NCBI RefSeq assembly: GCF_014385195.1
Contig: NZ_JACRTG010000029.1
Location: forward strand, 1-64,000
Reading direction: 5' to 3'
Length of the DNA stretch: 64,000 nt
Source of the DNA: Paratissierella segnis
GTDB lineage: Bacteria > Bacillota > Clostridia > Tissierellales > Tissierellaceae
Position 1 is the first letter of the stretch; each line of letters begins with the position of its first letter. A model generated the notes under the pieces. The model was not told the DNA's origin. It did no database searches and saw only the letters and a program-made list of their open reading frames with translations. This document shows positions 52,786-61,626 of this stretch, in pieces. The position numbers and the translations under genes are program-made.

Positions 52786-53991
52786 TTATATTTGTTCATC
52801 AATCTTCAACAAGGTTTTAAACAAAATTTCACAGCCTTTTTCAATATCATCCCAATCTGTCCATTCACTTGGACAATGGCTTTTGCCTTTTTCACTGGGT
52901 ACAAATATCATACCGACCGGTGCTTTTTTTGCTATGGCATTGGCATCATGACCTGCACCACTGTGTATTGTTTTATATTTAATATTATTATCTTTACATA
53001 CTTTATCAATAATAGATATAATGTCTTTATCGCATTGACATGATTTTTTTGAAATTATTTTTTCAAATGTAAATTTTGCACTATCAATGCTATCGGCTAT
53101 AGCTTTTATTCTCTCTATCGTATCATCAATAACATTTTGGTCCATATGCCTTAACTCTAAGATAGCCTCTGCCTTTCCGGGTATAACATTTGCCATATTC
53201 GGATAAATATTTACAACCCCAAATGTCCCCACAAGAATATCGTCAACATTTGATATATAATCATCAGATTGTACTGCAAGCTTAGCTAAAGCTTGAAATG
53301 CATCTTTTCTGCCCTTCATCATCGTTGTACCGGCATGATTGCTCTCACCTAATGCGGTTATTTTATATCTTGTAATTCCTACAATACCGCTTACTATACC
53401 GATGGGTATATTATTTTCATATAGAATATTTCCCTGTTCTATATGAAACTCTATAAAGCATTTAATCCTATCCGTATCAATAGTGCTGTTTTTTATATCA
53501 TCTATGGATAGATTGTATTTACCTAGCTTTTCAACCAGTCCTTTCTTATCCAAATCTATTAAACCCATCATTGCCCTGCTTCCGAAGGTACCTCCCATTT
53601 CTCCTCCTTCTTCCGCATTAAAGCCTACTATTTCTATAGTGTGATTCAGCTTAATATTGTTTTCTTTAATATAGTATGCAAACTCTAAACCTGCAACAGC
53701 GCCCATATTGCCATCGAATATCCCGCCATTTACAACGGTATCCAAATGAGATCCGGTCATTATTATCTTTTCCGATTTTTTACCTTTTTTTCTCCCGATT
53801 ACATTGCCAACTTTATCAATATGTACCTCAAGCCCTGCATCTTCCAGCAATTCTTTGAACAAATCAGCCGCTTTATAGTATTCATCGGTAAAACCGAGCC
53901 TTGTTATTCCGCCATACATAGTTCTCCCAATGCTGCCCAGCTTAAGGATATTGTTCTTTAATCTATCAGTGTTCAATTTCACAGCTTCCAT
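52786..53991 (-). CDS. M20-family N-carbamoyl-amino-acid or allantoate amidohydrolase
   Basis: 401-residue bimetallic hydrolase of the AllC/AmaB group. Metal ligands are in GSHLDTVVNGGIFDG near 82, FNAEEGGEMGGTFGS near 124, IEFHIEQG near 186 and GAGHDANAIAKKAPVGMIFV near the C-terminus, with the dimerisation-domain motif SNHAGTTMM. It removes a carbamoyl or ureido group to release the amino acid, ammonia and CO2. The partner genes for hydantoinase and racemase follow upstream. The ATG follows GAGG-like AGGAGATGG. Substrate could be N-carbamoyl amino acids, allantoate or ureidopropionate-like compounds. Confidence 0.83.
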   Translation of the reverse strand: MEAVKLNTDRLKNNILKLGSIGRTMYGGITRLGFTDEYYKAADLFKELLEDAGLEVHIDKVGNVIGRKKGKKSEKIIMTGSHLDTVVNGGIFDGNMGAVAGLEFAYYIKENNIKLNHTIEIVGFNAEEGGEMGGTFGSRAMMGLIDLDKKGLVEKLGKYNLSIDDIKNSTIDTDRIKCFIEFHIEQGNILYENNIPIGIVSGIVGITRYKITALGESNHAGTTMMKGRKDAFQALAKLAVQSDDYISNVDDILVGTFGVVNIYPNMANVIPGKAEAILELRHMDQNVIDDTIERIKAIADSIDSAKFTFEKIISKKSCQCDKDIISIIDKVCKDNNIKYKTIHSGAGHDANAIAKKAPVGMIFVPSEKGKSHCPSEWTDWDDIEKGCEILFKTLLKIDEQI

Positions 53992-54015
53992 CTCCTCATA
54001 TTGCTTGGGAACAAA

Positions 54016-54696
54016 TTACTTAGATAAGCTCTTAAATCTTCTTACCTTGCTTGTACTTAAGCCGGCCTTTACCAATCCTACTGCAATAATTAAAGCGCAT
54101 GTTACACCGTCCAAAACCGGTACATGCAGTATTTCCTGCATCCTGCCTGCTACATGTCCCATTCCCGCACATCCTAACACTATCACTTCACTCATATCTT
54201 CATCTATAGCTTTTTTAGCGGCTAATATTAAATTGTCCTGATCCTGCCAGTTAAAGCCTTCCCCGTTATTTGCAACGGCAAAGGAAGCAAGGCTACTTAT
54301 CAGCCCATATTTACGTACCAAAAGTTCCTTATTGGGAATTCCTTTATCCGATGCCATAATTATTGAAAACTTGTGTCCCAACATTGATGCTATCTTAAGT
54401 GAAGCTTCTCCAACTCCTACTACCGGTTTATCACACAGCTCTTTTAAAAGATCTAAATTGGGATCACTATGACATGCTATAACAAAGGCATCATAATATT
54501 TTTCTTTTTCTTCTATTATCTTTTTCAGCCCCGGCATTGTTTCAGCTATATCGTTATATGTAGTCACGAATGCCGGAGCAGTTTCATTTGTTATACAATC
54601 GACTTCATATTCACCTTTAGCAAAATTTCTGGCATTTCTTTCAATGACTTTTGTCATCTCTTCATCGCTGTTTGGATTGATAATTAAAATTTTCAT
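54016..54696 (-). CDS. Asp/Glu/hydantoin racemase family protein
   Basis: 226-residue cofactor-independent racemase. The two catalytic cysteines lie in IACHSDPNLDLL near residue 74 and VLGCAGMGHVAG near 174. N-terminal IINPNSDEEMTKVIE is the signature of the hydantoin/allantoin racemase branch. It would invert a 5-substituted hydantoin or allantoin so the stereospecific hydantoinase and amidohydrolase can consume both enantiomers. It lies between the genes for those two enzymes (24 and 29 base gaps). The ATG follows AAGGAAAGGAG. Confidence 0.82.
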   Translation of the reverse strand: MKILIINPNSDEEMTKVIERNARNFAKGEYEVDCITNETAPAFVTTYNDIAETMPGLKKIIEEKEKYYDAFVIACHSDPNLDLLKELCDKPVVGVGEASLKIASMLGHKFSIIMASDKGIPNKELLVRKYGLISSLASFAVANNGEGFNWQDQDNLILAAKKAIDEDMSEVIVLGCAGMGHVAGRMQEILHVPVLDGVTCALIIAVGLVKAGLSTSKVRRFKSLSK

Positions 54697-54725
54697 TTGC
54701 TATGCTCCTTTCCTTAAGGACATCA

Positions 54726-56114
54726 TTATTGATAAGGTTTTATTAATTGTCCGTATCCTGCCATAGAATCTTTAACTACACCATCTTCCATTACAGTATT
54801 GCCTCTTAATATAACTTTTTCTATATATCCTTGGACTTTTCTTTCATTGAATAATTCAGCAACATCTCTTCCTTTTGTATACATCTTATTTTTATCTATT
54901 GTGTATGACTTAGTCATATCCACAATCATAAAGTCCGCATCCAATCCGGGCTTAATAAATCCTTTTTTATGGTCAAGTTTGAATATTTTAGCCGGGTTTT
55001 CACATATAAGCTCAACCATTTTAGCTAAAGTCATCTTTCCCTTATTTACCGCATCCAGCATTAAAGGCACTCTGGTTTCCAATCCGGGGAATCCTGCCGG
55101 AGCTTTAAAGATATTGTCATAGCCGGGCATCTTTTCTTCAATTATATATGGACCATGATCACTGCCTATGATATCAACTGTACCATCATTTATATAATCC
55201 CAAATCTTGTCAACATCATCTTTTTTTCTAATTGGTGGGTTGCATTTTGCCATTGGTCCCAAATCGATACATTCCTCTTCTGATGTGAAAATATATTGCG
55301 GACAAGTCTCTACTATGACCTTTATCCCTTGTTCTTTAGCTGTTTTTAATATTTTCATTGCCTCGGATGTGGTAATATGACAAATCAAAATTCTTGTATC
55401 TGCAGCTTTTGCCAATACCAACAGTTTTATAATACATTCAATTTCGGCTACTATAGGTCTTGATTCATAATGAGCTTTAGTATCGACTCGGCCGCTGTCA
55501 GTAAGCTCTTTAGTTATTCCTTTGATTATGTCATCATTCTCAGCATGAAAAGCCATCATCATATCATATTTATGAGCTTCTTCCATAGCTTTCAGCAGAT
55601 TATAATCATCACTTATGGTCAATCCTTTAAATTCACGTTCTCTTCCTTTCATAGGCTCCTGCAAAAATGTTTTAAAGGATACAATTCCATGCTCCTTCAT
55701 GTCTTTTACATTGCCTATGCTTTCAGTGCCTAATGCTCCATAGAATCCGCAATCCACCACCATCTGCGGTTTTGCAATATTGATTCTGTTTTCCAAAATT
55801 TCACTATTGTATGGAGGCGGAACTGAAATCGGATGTTCCAGAACCGTAGTTACCCCCCCATTGGCAGCTGCCATAGTTCCCGTTAGGAAGGTTTCCCTCT
55901 CTTCACTGCCCGGTTCTCTGATATGAACGTGTGTATCAATTGAGCCCGGAAGTACAATTTTGCCTGTACAATCCAATATCTCCCCATCAAATGGTTCAAA
56001 TCTATCACCTTCAAGTATTTCTTCAATAATTCCGTCATTAACAACAATACTTGCCTTTTTCAATTGCCCGTCTGCAAAGACATCTGCATTCACAATCTTT
56101 AATTTTCTTTTCAT
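54726..56114 (-). CDS. Hydantoinase/allantoinase-like cyclic amidohydrolase
   Basis: 462-residue amidohydrolase. The binuclear metal site is marked by SIDTHVHIREPGSEE near 57, VSFKTFLQEP near 150 (carboxylated Lys), FHAENDD, LICHITTSEAM and GSDHGPYIIEEK. The THVHIREPG form is shared by allantoinase and dihydroorotase; the length and operon partners fit allantoinase or hydantoinase better than pyrimidine synthesis. It opens a cyclic ureide to a carbamoyl acid. It is followed by racemase and amidohydrolase genes. The ATG follows AGGAGATG. Confidence 0.82.
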   Translation of the reverse strand: MKRKLKIVNADVFADGQLKKASIVVNDGIIEEILEGDRFEPFDGEILDCTGKIVLPGSIDTHVHIREPGSEERETFLTGTMAAANGGVTTVLEHPISVPPPYNSEILENRINIAKPQMVVDCGFYGALGTESIGNVKDMKEHGIVSFKTFLQEPMKGREREFKGLTISDDYNLLKAMEEAHKYDMMMAFHAENDDIIKGITKELTDSGRVDTKAHYESRPIVAEIECIIKLLVLAKAADTRILICHITTSEAMKILKTAKEQGIKVIVETCPQYIFTSEEECIDLGPMAKCNPPIRKKDDVDKIWDYINDGTVDIIGSDHGPYIIEEKMPGYDNIFKAPAGFPGLETRVPLMLDAVNKGKMTLAKMVELICENPAKIFKLDHKKGFIKPGLDADFMIVDMTKSYTIDKNKMYTKGRDVAELFNERKVQGYIEKVILRGNTVMEDGVVKDSMAGYGQLIKPYQ

Positions 56115-56151
56115 AACACATCTCCTATAAATATTTAACCCTTAATCTTTA

Positions 56152-57228
56152 TTATTCAGTGTAATTCTTTACTTGTTCTTTTCCCTCTAAAATCTTCATC
56201 CCGCCGTAACATAAAGCTTCCATTTCCATATCTCCAGGTAATACTTTTATTTCGGCTAAAAATGATATGTGTTTTTTAAGTTTTTCTACTAATTGACAAG
56301 ATTTAGCTAAGGAACCGGTTAAAACTATAAAATCCAGCTTTCCATCTACGACAGGTGCTAATGAAACTATGGATTTACTTAATTGATATATCATAGCATC
56401 ATAAATAAGCAATGCATATTTATCTCCGGAATCAATTCTATCCTCTATTTCAACTACATCATTGGTGCCCAGATAAGATACTAAACCACCATTTCCTCTC
56501 ATAATCTTATGAACAGCTGCCGCACTATCGTATTCCTTTCCAAAACACAAATCTACCAATTGTCTGGAATGTATGCCCCCGGCTCTGTCGGGAGAGAATG
56601 TACCTTCTCCATCGCCAACTACATCTATTATCTTACCTTTGCTGTGAAGAGATATAGTTATTCCTCCGCCTAAATGAGCGGCGATAATATTCAGCTTTTC
56701 ATAATCCTTATTTAGCTCCTTACAAATCTTTCTGCATACATACCTTGTGTTTAAAGTATGCACCAAACTAACCCTCTCGATTTCCTTCATCCCTGAAATC
56801 TTGGCTATGTCTGTAAGTTCACAAGTCGACGGTGAATCATATACATAAGACTTTACTCCGGCTAAATCAGCAATATATCTGGCAATAACAGGTCCCAATA
56901 TTCCAGCATGTTGCACAAACGGTTTATCCCTTAATCTACTAACCATTATATCATTTATTTCATAAGCTCCGCCTTCTGTCGGGAAGGTAGAGCCGCCTCT
57001 TGACATGACAATATCAAGGTCCTTATACTTAATGTTTTTATCTTCTAAAAACTTCATTACCGATTCTTTTCTCATGTCCAATTGAGCTGAAACATTTTTA
57101 AATTTATTTATTTCTTCTATGCTATAGGAAATATTGCTTCGTAAAACTTCATTATAATTGTGGAAAATTGATACTTTTGTAGAAGTTGATCCGCAATTAA
57201 TTATTAATAACGTCTTTTGTTCTTTCAT
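56152..57228 (-). CDS. buk: Butyrate kinase or branched-chain fatty-acid kinase
   Basis: 358-residue acetokinase-family enzyme converting an acyl phosphate and ADP to the acid and ATP. The phosphate motif is INCGSTSTKVSIF at the N-terminus, then PFVQHAGILGPVIA and AAHLGGGITISLH, the butyrate-kinase pattern. The three consecutive ATG codons are resolved by GGGGG at 6-base spacing from the third (57228). It overlaps ptb by 32 bases, so translation is coupled. With the 2-oxoacid oxidoreductase it would form ATP from an acyl-CoA such as isobutyryl- or butyryl-CoA. Confidence 0.9.
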   Translation of the reverse strand: MKEQKTLLIINCGSTSTKVSIFHNYNEVLRSNISYSIEEINKFKNVSAQLDMRKESVMKFLEDKNIKYKDLDIVMSRGGSTFPTEGGAYEINDIMVSRLRDKPFVQHAGILGPVIARYIADLAGVKSYVYDSPSTCELTDIAKISGMKEIERVSLVHTLNTRYVCRKICKELNKDYEKLNIIAAHLGGGITISLHSKGKIIDVVGDGEGTFSPDRAGGIHSRQLVDLCFGKEYDSAAAVHKIMRGNGGLVSYLGTNDVVEIEDRIDSGDKYALLIYDAMIYQLSKSIVSLAPVVDGKLDFIVLTGSLAKSCQLVEKLKKHISFLAEIKVLPGDMEMEALCYGGMKILEGKEQVKNYTE

Positions 57229-58135
57229 CATCATCCCCCGCTGAAATTATTGCCCCAATTATCATGGAATATAATTTATTTTCTATTGATGAAGCTCTTG
57301 ATGTTAATCCTATGGGCTTCTTGGTGCCTACTATAAATCCTGCAAATTTTGAATTTGGAGTATAATTAAAGCTCTTACCTAATAAATTCCCTGAAACTAA
57401 ATCGGGAGTTATGAGAATATCTGCATCGCCTTTAATCAACCCATCATATTTCTTAATCTCGGCAGATTTTTTATCGATAGATAAATCCAAAGATATAGGA
57501 CCTTCTATAATACACTTATTTAATTCTCCGCTTTGGTTTAATTTCTTAATATAGTCAGCATCAATTGTATCCTGCATTTTATTATTGACTTTTTCTATAG
57601 CTGATAATATTGAGATCTTAGGAAGCTCATAACCCAGCTTGTTAAAAAAATCGCGGCTATTCTTAACTATATCAATTTTTCCATTTAAATCAGGCTTTAT
57701 ATTCACACTGGTATCGCTTAACCCTATTATCTTTTCATAGTATGGTAATTCTATTAGGGATATGTGAGATATAAGATTTGATACCATAAAATCCTTTTTT
57801 CTTTTTAAAATAGCTTTTAGTACATCTGAAGTATCAACTAGGCCTTTCATCATAAAGCTATCTTTATGCTTATATAATTCTTCACAACTAATGTTGCTTT
57901 TTTCTTCATTTGTCTCTGCATCAATTATGGTCATACTTGGAAAATTAATATTGTTTTTTTCAATGATTTCAACTATCTTATCTTTATTGCCAACTAAAAT
58001 TGGTTCAATATACCCAAGTGAGGATGCTTTTTTAGTAGCTTTTAACAGTTTTTCTTCCTCAGCGCCAACTATAATTATTTTTTGTGTATTTATTTTTCCT
58101 GCTTTCTCAATAATCTCATTTAAATTTCTAAACAT
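57197..58135 (-). CDS. ptb: Phosphate butyryltransferase
   Basis: 312-residue acyl-CoA:phosphate acyltransferase, converting acyl-CoA to acyl phosphate for buk. The family features IIVGAEEEKLLKATKKAS at the N-terminus and DILITPDLVSGNLLGKS near 240, and the C-terminal GFIVGTKKPIGLTSRAS, fit Ptb. The sequence is lysine-rich and divergent, so the acyl chain preferred is unknown. It lies seven bases after vorC. The ATG follows GGGGAG. Confidence 0.87.
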   Translation of the reverse strand: MFRNLNEIIEKAGKINTQKIIIVGAEEEKLLKATKKASSLGYIEPILVGNKDKIVEIIEKNNINFPSMTIIDAETNEEKSNISCEELYKHKDSFMMKGLVDTSDVLKAILKRKKDFMVSNLISHISLIELPYYEKIIGLSDTSVNIKPDLNGKIDIVKNSRDFFNKLGYELPKISILSAIEKVNNKMQDTIDADYIKKLNQSGELNKCIIEGPISLDLSIDKKSAEIKKYDGLIKGDADILITPDLVSGNLLGKSFNYTPNSKFAGFIVGTKKPIGLTSRASSIENKLYSMIIGAIISAGDDDERTKDVINN

Positions 58136-58141
58136 ATATTT

Positions 58142-58675
58142 CTACTCCCCTTGCCCTAATCCCTTTTCAAAAGCATTAAGGTTAGTTTCTAAATATTGTT
58201 TTTTACTTGACATGCTTTCTTTAATTATTTCTTTAACTACATCTTCCCCAACAAATTTAGTAAAACCTGTAAATGCCCCTAACATAACCATATTTGAAGC
58301 TAATCTGTTTCCTGCTTCAGCAGCAATATCATCTGATTTTACCCTGACTTGATTAATTCCTTCCAGAACCTCTGATTTGTGTATTTGAGATTCATTTATT
58401 ATTAAAGTACCACCGGATACTACGCTATTTTTAAATTTATCATACGAAGGCTCATTCATTACAATGATGTAATCTGCCTTATTTACTATAGGCGTACCAA
58501 TTTCTTCATCAGAAATAACTACAGTACAATTACAAGTTCCTCCTCTTTGTTCACCGCCATAGGATGGAAAGAAGGTAGCATTTTTACCTGCTGAATCTGC
58601 TGCTAGGCATACTAATTTACCCAATGTTAATACCCCTTGTCCACCAAATCCTGCCATAATAATATTTATATACAT
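58142..58675 (-). CDS. 2-oxoacid:ferredoxin oxidoreductase, gamma subunit
   Basis: 177-residue subunit of the pyruvate/2-ketoisovalerate ferredoxin oxidoreductase family. The N-terminal GFGGQGVLTLGKLVC and the segment FFPSYGGEQRGGTCNC are characteristic of the gamma domain. Its ATG overlaps the beta stop codon (TAATG). Its place before ptb and buk suggests the complex makes an acyl-CoA that is not acetyl-CoA, such as isobutyryl-CoA (VOR), but the substrate cannot be read from sequence. Confidence 0.87.
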   Translation of the reverse strand: MYINIIMAGFGGQGVLTLGKLVCLAADSAGKNATFFPSYGGEQRGGTCNCTVVISDEEIGTPIVNKADYIIVMNEPSYDKFKNSVVSGGTLIINESQIHKSEVLEGINQVRVKSDDIAAEAGNRLASNMVMLGAFTGFTKFVGEDVVKEIIKESMSSKKQYLETNLNAFEKGLGQGE

Positions 58676-59424
58676 TACTCCTCTACCTCCGTTTTATCTC
58701 TATATACTCCCAGTGGAAAATATTTGCTTGTAACATTGCTTACATGATCTAGGGTATCTTTAGGATTCATTTTCCAATTTGTAGGACAGTTTGAAAGCAA
58801 TTCTACAAATGAATATCCCTTATTATTTATTTGATTAGTAAATGCCTTTTTTATGCCCTTTTTAGCATCATTAATATTTCTGGGACTGTTTAATGCAAAT
58901 CTTGCTACATATGCCGGAGCCTCCAGTTGTGATATAAGTTCAGCCATTCTAATCGGATATCCTTCTGTGCTGGCATTTCTACCATAAATTGTGGTTGTAC
59001 TCTTTTGTCCAATTAGAGTTGTTGGAGCCATTTGTCCTCCGGTCATTCCGTATATGCAATTGTTTATAAAAATTACTGTAATATTTTCTCCTCTGTTTGC
59101 TGCATGTAAAGTTTCCGCAATACCTATAGACGCTAGATCTCCGTCACCTTGATAACACATTACAACCCTGTCTTTAGCCATTCTCTTATATCCGGTTGCC
59201 ACAGCTGCAGCTCTTCCGTGAGCGGCACCTATTAAATCAAAATTAAAATATAATTGAGAGAGATTTGCACAACCTACAGCTATAACTCCTACCATCTCTC
59301 TCCTAATAGCTAATTCGTCAACTGCCTCCCCAATTATCCTGTTAGCTATACCATGCATACAACCCGGGCAATATTTATGGCCATTTTCACGTAAGGATAA
59401 AGGTTTTGTATATAATGTCTTCAT
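58675..59424 (-). CDS. 2-oxoacid:ferredoxin oxidoreductase, beta (TPP-binding) subunit
   Basis: 249-residue thiamine-pyrophosphate subunit. TPP/Mg motif is QGDGDLASIGIAETLH with INNCIYGMTGGQ; the N-terminal HKYCPGCMHGI and the internal AVGCANLSQ carry cysteines of the iron-sulfur site. It forms the catalytic core with alpha. Start and stop overlap neighbours (TAATG), so the alpha-beta-gamma genes are translationally coupled. Confidence 0.9.
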   Translation of the reverse strand: MKTLYTKPLSLRENGHKYCPGCMHGIANRIIGEAVDELAIRREMVGVIAVGCANLSQLYFNFDLIGAAHGRAAAVATGYKRMAKDRVVMCYQGDGDLASIGIAETLHAANRGENITVIFINNCIYGMTGGQMAPTTLIGQKSTTTIYGRNASTEGYPIRMAELISQLEAPAYVARFALNSPRNINDAKKGIKKAFTNQINNKGYSFVELLSNCPTNWKMNPKDTLDHVSNVTSKYFPLGVYRDKTEVEE

Positions 59425-60482
59425 TATTTAAGTCCCTCCTTGACCTCTAGTACCTTATTCAAAATTTCTTCAGGAGAAATAACTACTCCCCCTGAGCGTC
59501 CAAAGGTATCTATCTCAATTTGACCTTTTACACCAAGTTCAACATCTTCAATCATTTGACTTGGTATTGTCATTTCAACAATTAGTATTTTCCTCACTAT
59601 GCTCTTATCCAATTTTTCAAATGCCTTATATGGGAAAGGATTTAGGGTTATAGGCCTTAACATTCCTATCTTTATTCCTTGTTTTCTGGCTTCTTTAATT
59701 ACTGTTTTACATATTCTTGCGGATGTACCATATGAAGCTATTACAATTTCAGCATCCTCCAGCATATACTCTTCATATTGAACATCATTTTCTTCCCATC
59801 TCCTAAACATCTTTGCCATTTCAATATTATCTCGTTCAAGGTCTTCCCCACTCCAGCACATAGGGATTATTTCTTTAAGTTCTTCATTTTCAGTTCCGCT
59901 TAATGCCCAGTCCGGTGCTTTGATTTCTTTAAAATCAGGAAGTTCTACTGATTCCATCATTATGCCGACAACGCCATCTGCTAAGACCATTACCGGATTT
60001 CTATCTCTATAAGCATAATCAAAGGACTTGTATGTAAGGTCTACTGCCTCTTGTACAGTAGAAGGCGCAAATACTATCATTTTAAAACCGCCATGCCCTG
60101 AAGCTTTAGTAGCAAATAGATAATCAGATTGTGCCGGTAAGATACCTCCTAATCCCGGACCGCATCTTCCCACGTTTATTATTACTGCCGGTAATTTAGC
60201 CTGAGCTAAATATGACATTCCTTCTGCTTTTAAAGATATTCCCGTTGATGAAGATGAAGTCATGCTCGGTTTTCCTGAGCTGGCAGCTCCATATACCATA
60301 TTTATTGCCGAAACCTCACTTTCAGCTTGTACAAAATCTCCACCTACTTCTCTTAATCTCCATGATAAATATTCAGGTATTTCATTTTGCGGGGTTATAG
60401 GATAACCTGCAAAGAACTTACATCCGGCTCTTACAGCTGCTTCTGCTATTGCCTCATTACCCTTCATAAATTTTCTCTCCAT
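59424..60482 (-). CDS. 2-oxoacid:ferredoxin oxidoreductase, alpha subunit
   Basis: 352-residue catalytic subunit. GNEAIAEAAVRAGCKFFAGYPITPQNEI at the N-terminus (seen as shorter pieces EAAVRAGCKFFAGYP and ITPQNEIPEY), then QAESEVSAINMVYGA and TSSSSTGISLKAEG match the KorA/VorA pattern. The absence of a fused gamma domain marks the four-subunit type. Oxidises a 2-oxoacid with CoA, reducing ferredoxin. The ATG follows AGAGAGG. Confidence 0.9.
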   Translation of the reverse strand: MERKFMKGNEAIAEAAVRAGCKFFAGYPITPQNEIPEYLSWRLREVGGDFVQAESEVSAINMVYGAASSGKPSMTSSSSTGISLKAEGMSYLAQAKLPAVIINVGRCGPGLGGILPAQSDYLFATKASGHGGFKMIVFAPSTVQEAVDLTYKSFDYAYRDRNPVMVLADGVVGIMMESVELPDFKEIKAPDWALSGTENEELKEIIPMCWSGEDLERDNIEMAKMFRRWEENDVQYEEYMLEDAEIVIASYGTSARICKTVIKEARKQGIKIGMLRPITLNPFPYKAFEKLDKSIVRKILIVEMTIPSQMIEDVELGVKGQIEIDTFGRSGGVVISPEEILNKVLEVKEGLK

Positions 60483-60510
60483 GATTTCAAAACCTCTCTT
60501 ATAAAATAAT

Positions 60511-60717
60511 TTATTTTACACTGACAGTAATTGCTGCTTCCGGACACATAGTGTAACATATACCACATGCCGTGCATTTTTCAGGCTCAATTTGTACTGC
60601 ATAATTATAGCCTGTTGAATTAGTCTCCGAGGACTTAACCATTATCTTTTTTGGACACTTTATCATACAAAATTCACAGCCCTTGCATTTTTCATTATCA
60701 ACAGTAACAATATTCAT
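60511..60717 (-). CDS. 2[4Fe-4S] ferredoxin, delta subunit
   Basis: 68-residue ferredoxin. Two C-x2-C-x2-C-x3-C clusters: CKGCEFCMIKCPKK and CTACGICYTMCPEA. It is the electron-accepting delta subunit of the oxidoreductase whose alpha gene follows 28 bases later. The ATG follows AGGAGGGG, 10 bases after iclR. Confidence 0.92.
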   Translation of the reverse strand: MNIVTVDNEKCKGCEFCMIKCPKKIMVKSSETNSTGYNYAVQIEPEKCTACGICYTMCPEAAITVSVK

Positions 60718-60727
60718 TTTACCCCTC

Positions 60728-61492
60728 CTAAGCTTGTACTTGTTTATATCCCATCTTTTGGGATAATTTATATATTCTATTTAAAACCCGGTCTTTGATA
60801 CTAATTATAACTTCATCATTGAACCTAAAATTAGGTCCGGCTATGCTTACGCTGCCAATAACGCTTCCTGCTGCACCAAAAATAGGAACAGCAAAAGCCG
60901 TAACTCCTGCATCAACCTCACTTGTTGTTAAGCAATACCCGTTTTCCCTTATGGTTTTAAATTCATCTTTAAGGATGTTTAAATCATCCCGGTAATTAAA
61001 TAAATTTTGTTGAATAGCAAAACACCTTTCCAATTCACTTTCACTTAAATGGGCTGCAATAACCTTGCCTGATGCTCCTTTTAGCATCGGTATATTTCTC
61101 CCAATTTCCGATACGATTTTTAAATCATTACTACTTTCAATTTTATCTATGCAAGTAGCTTTGTAATTGTTATATCTTATCAAAATAACTGTTTCATTAG
61201 TTAATGTCTGCAGCTCATTCAAAATTTTTATTGCTTCTGCCTTAAGAAGATCATTCTCATGTCTTATATTCCCAAGCCTAATAATTTCACTTCCCAGAAT
61301 ATATTTTCCTTCTGCATTTACATCTACAAAACCGCAATTATTCAAATTAGTCAGAATTCTAAAAACAGTGCTCTTGTTCAATGACAACATTTCAGCAAAT
61401 TCAAGTAAACCTATTTCCGTTCTGTTTTCATTGAAACATTTAAGTATATTTAATGCCCTCTCAATTGATCTTATATTATATTGCTCTTCCAT
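60728..61492 (-). CDS. IclR-family transcriptional regulator
   Basis: 254-residue regulator. An N-terminal winged helix (SIERALNILKCFNENRTE and LNKSTVFRILTNL) is followed by the IclR effector domain ending near TTSEVDAGVTAFAVPIFG and GSVSIAGPNFRF. It is the first gene of the operon, so it probably regulates itself and the following thirteen genes; the ligand may be a hydroxy or aromatic acid or a pathway intermediate. The ATG follows AGGAGGG. Confidence 0.9.
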   Translation of the reverse strand: MEEQYNIRSIERALNILKCFNENRTEIGLLEFAEMLSLNKSTVFRILTNLNNCGFVDVNAEGKYILGSEIIRLGNIRHENDLLKAEAIKILNELQTLTNETVILIRYNNYKATCIDKIESSNDLKIVSEIGRNIPMLKGASGKVIAAHLSESELERCFAIQQNLFNYRDDLNILKDEFKTIRENGYCLTTSEVDAGVTAFAVPIFGAAGSVIGSVSIAGPNFRFNDEVIISIKDRVLNRIYKLSQKMGYKQVQA

Positions 61493-61517
61493 ATTCCCTC
61501 CTAAGTTTCATCTAGTA

Positions 61518-61529
61518 AAACCTTGGTTT
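61518..61529. promoter_or_regulatory. Candidate IclR operator at the operon start
   Basis: AAACCTTGGTTT, a perfect 12-base palindrome (AAACC and GGTTT around TT), lies just after the predicted transcription start and about 26 bases before the iclR ATG. It suits autorepression but is a short match found by eye. Confidence 0.35.
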
Positions 61530-61537
61530 CAAATAAT

Positions 61538-61566
61538 ATTGTAATATTCCTGTCCTCTATTGTCAA
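61538..61566 (-). promoter_or_regulatory. Promoter of the 14-gene operon
   Basis: Minus strand: -35 TTGACA at 61566-61561, a 17-base spacer and -10 TACAAT at 61543-61538. It is a near-consensus sigma-A promoter about 46 bases before the iclR start. Confidence 0.75.
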
Positions 61567-61582
61567 TAGGCTTATTACATTC

Positions 61583-61615
61583 AAAAAACCGCGGAATATT
61601 GATATTCCGCGGTTT
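61583..61615 (-). terminator. Intrinsic terminator of nrdJ
   Basis: AAACCGCGGAATAT at 61586-61599 pairs with 61602-61615, and on the minus strand TTTTTTG follows. It begins about 12 bases after the nrdJ stop codon and lies just upstream of the operon promoter. Confidence 0.9.
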
Positions 61616-61626
61616 AATTATTTATT

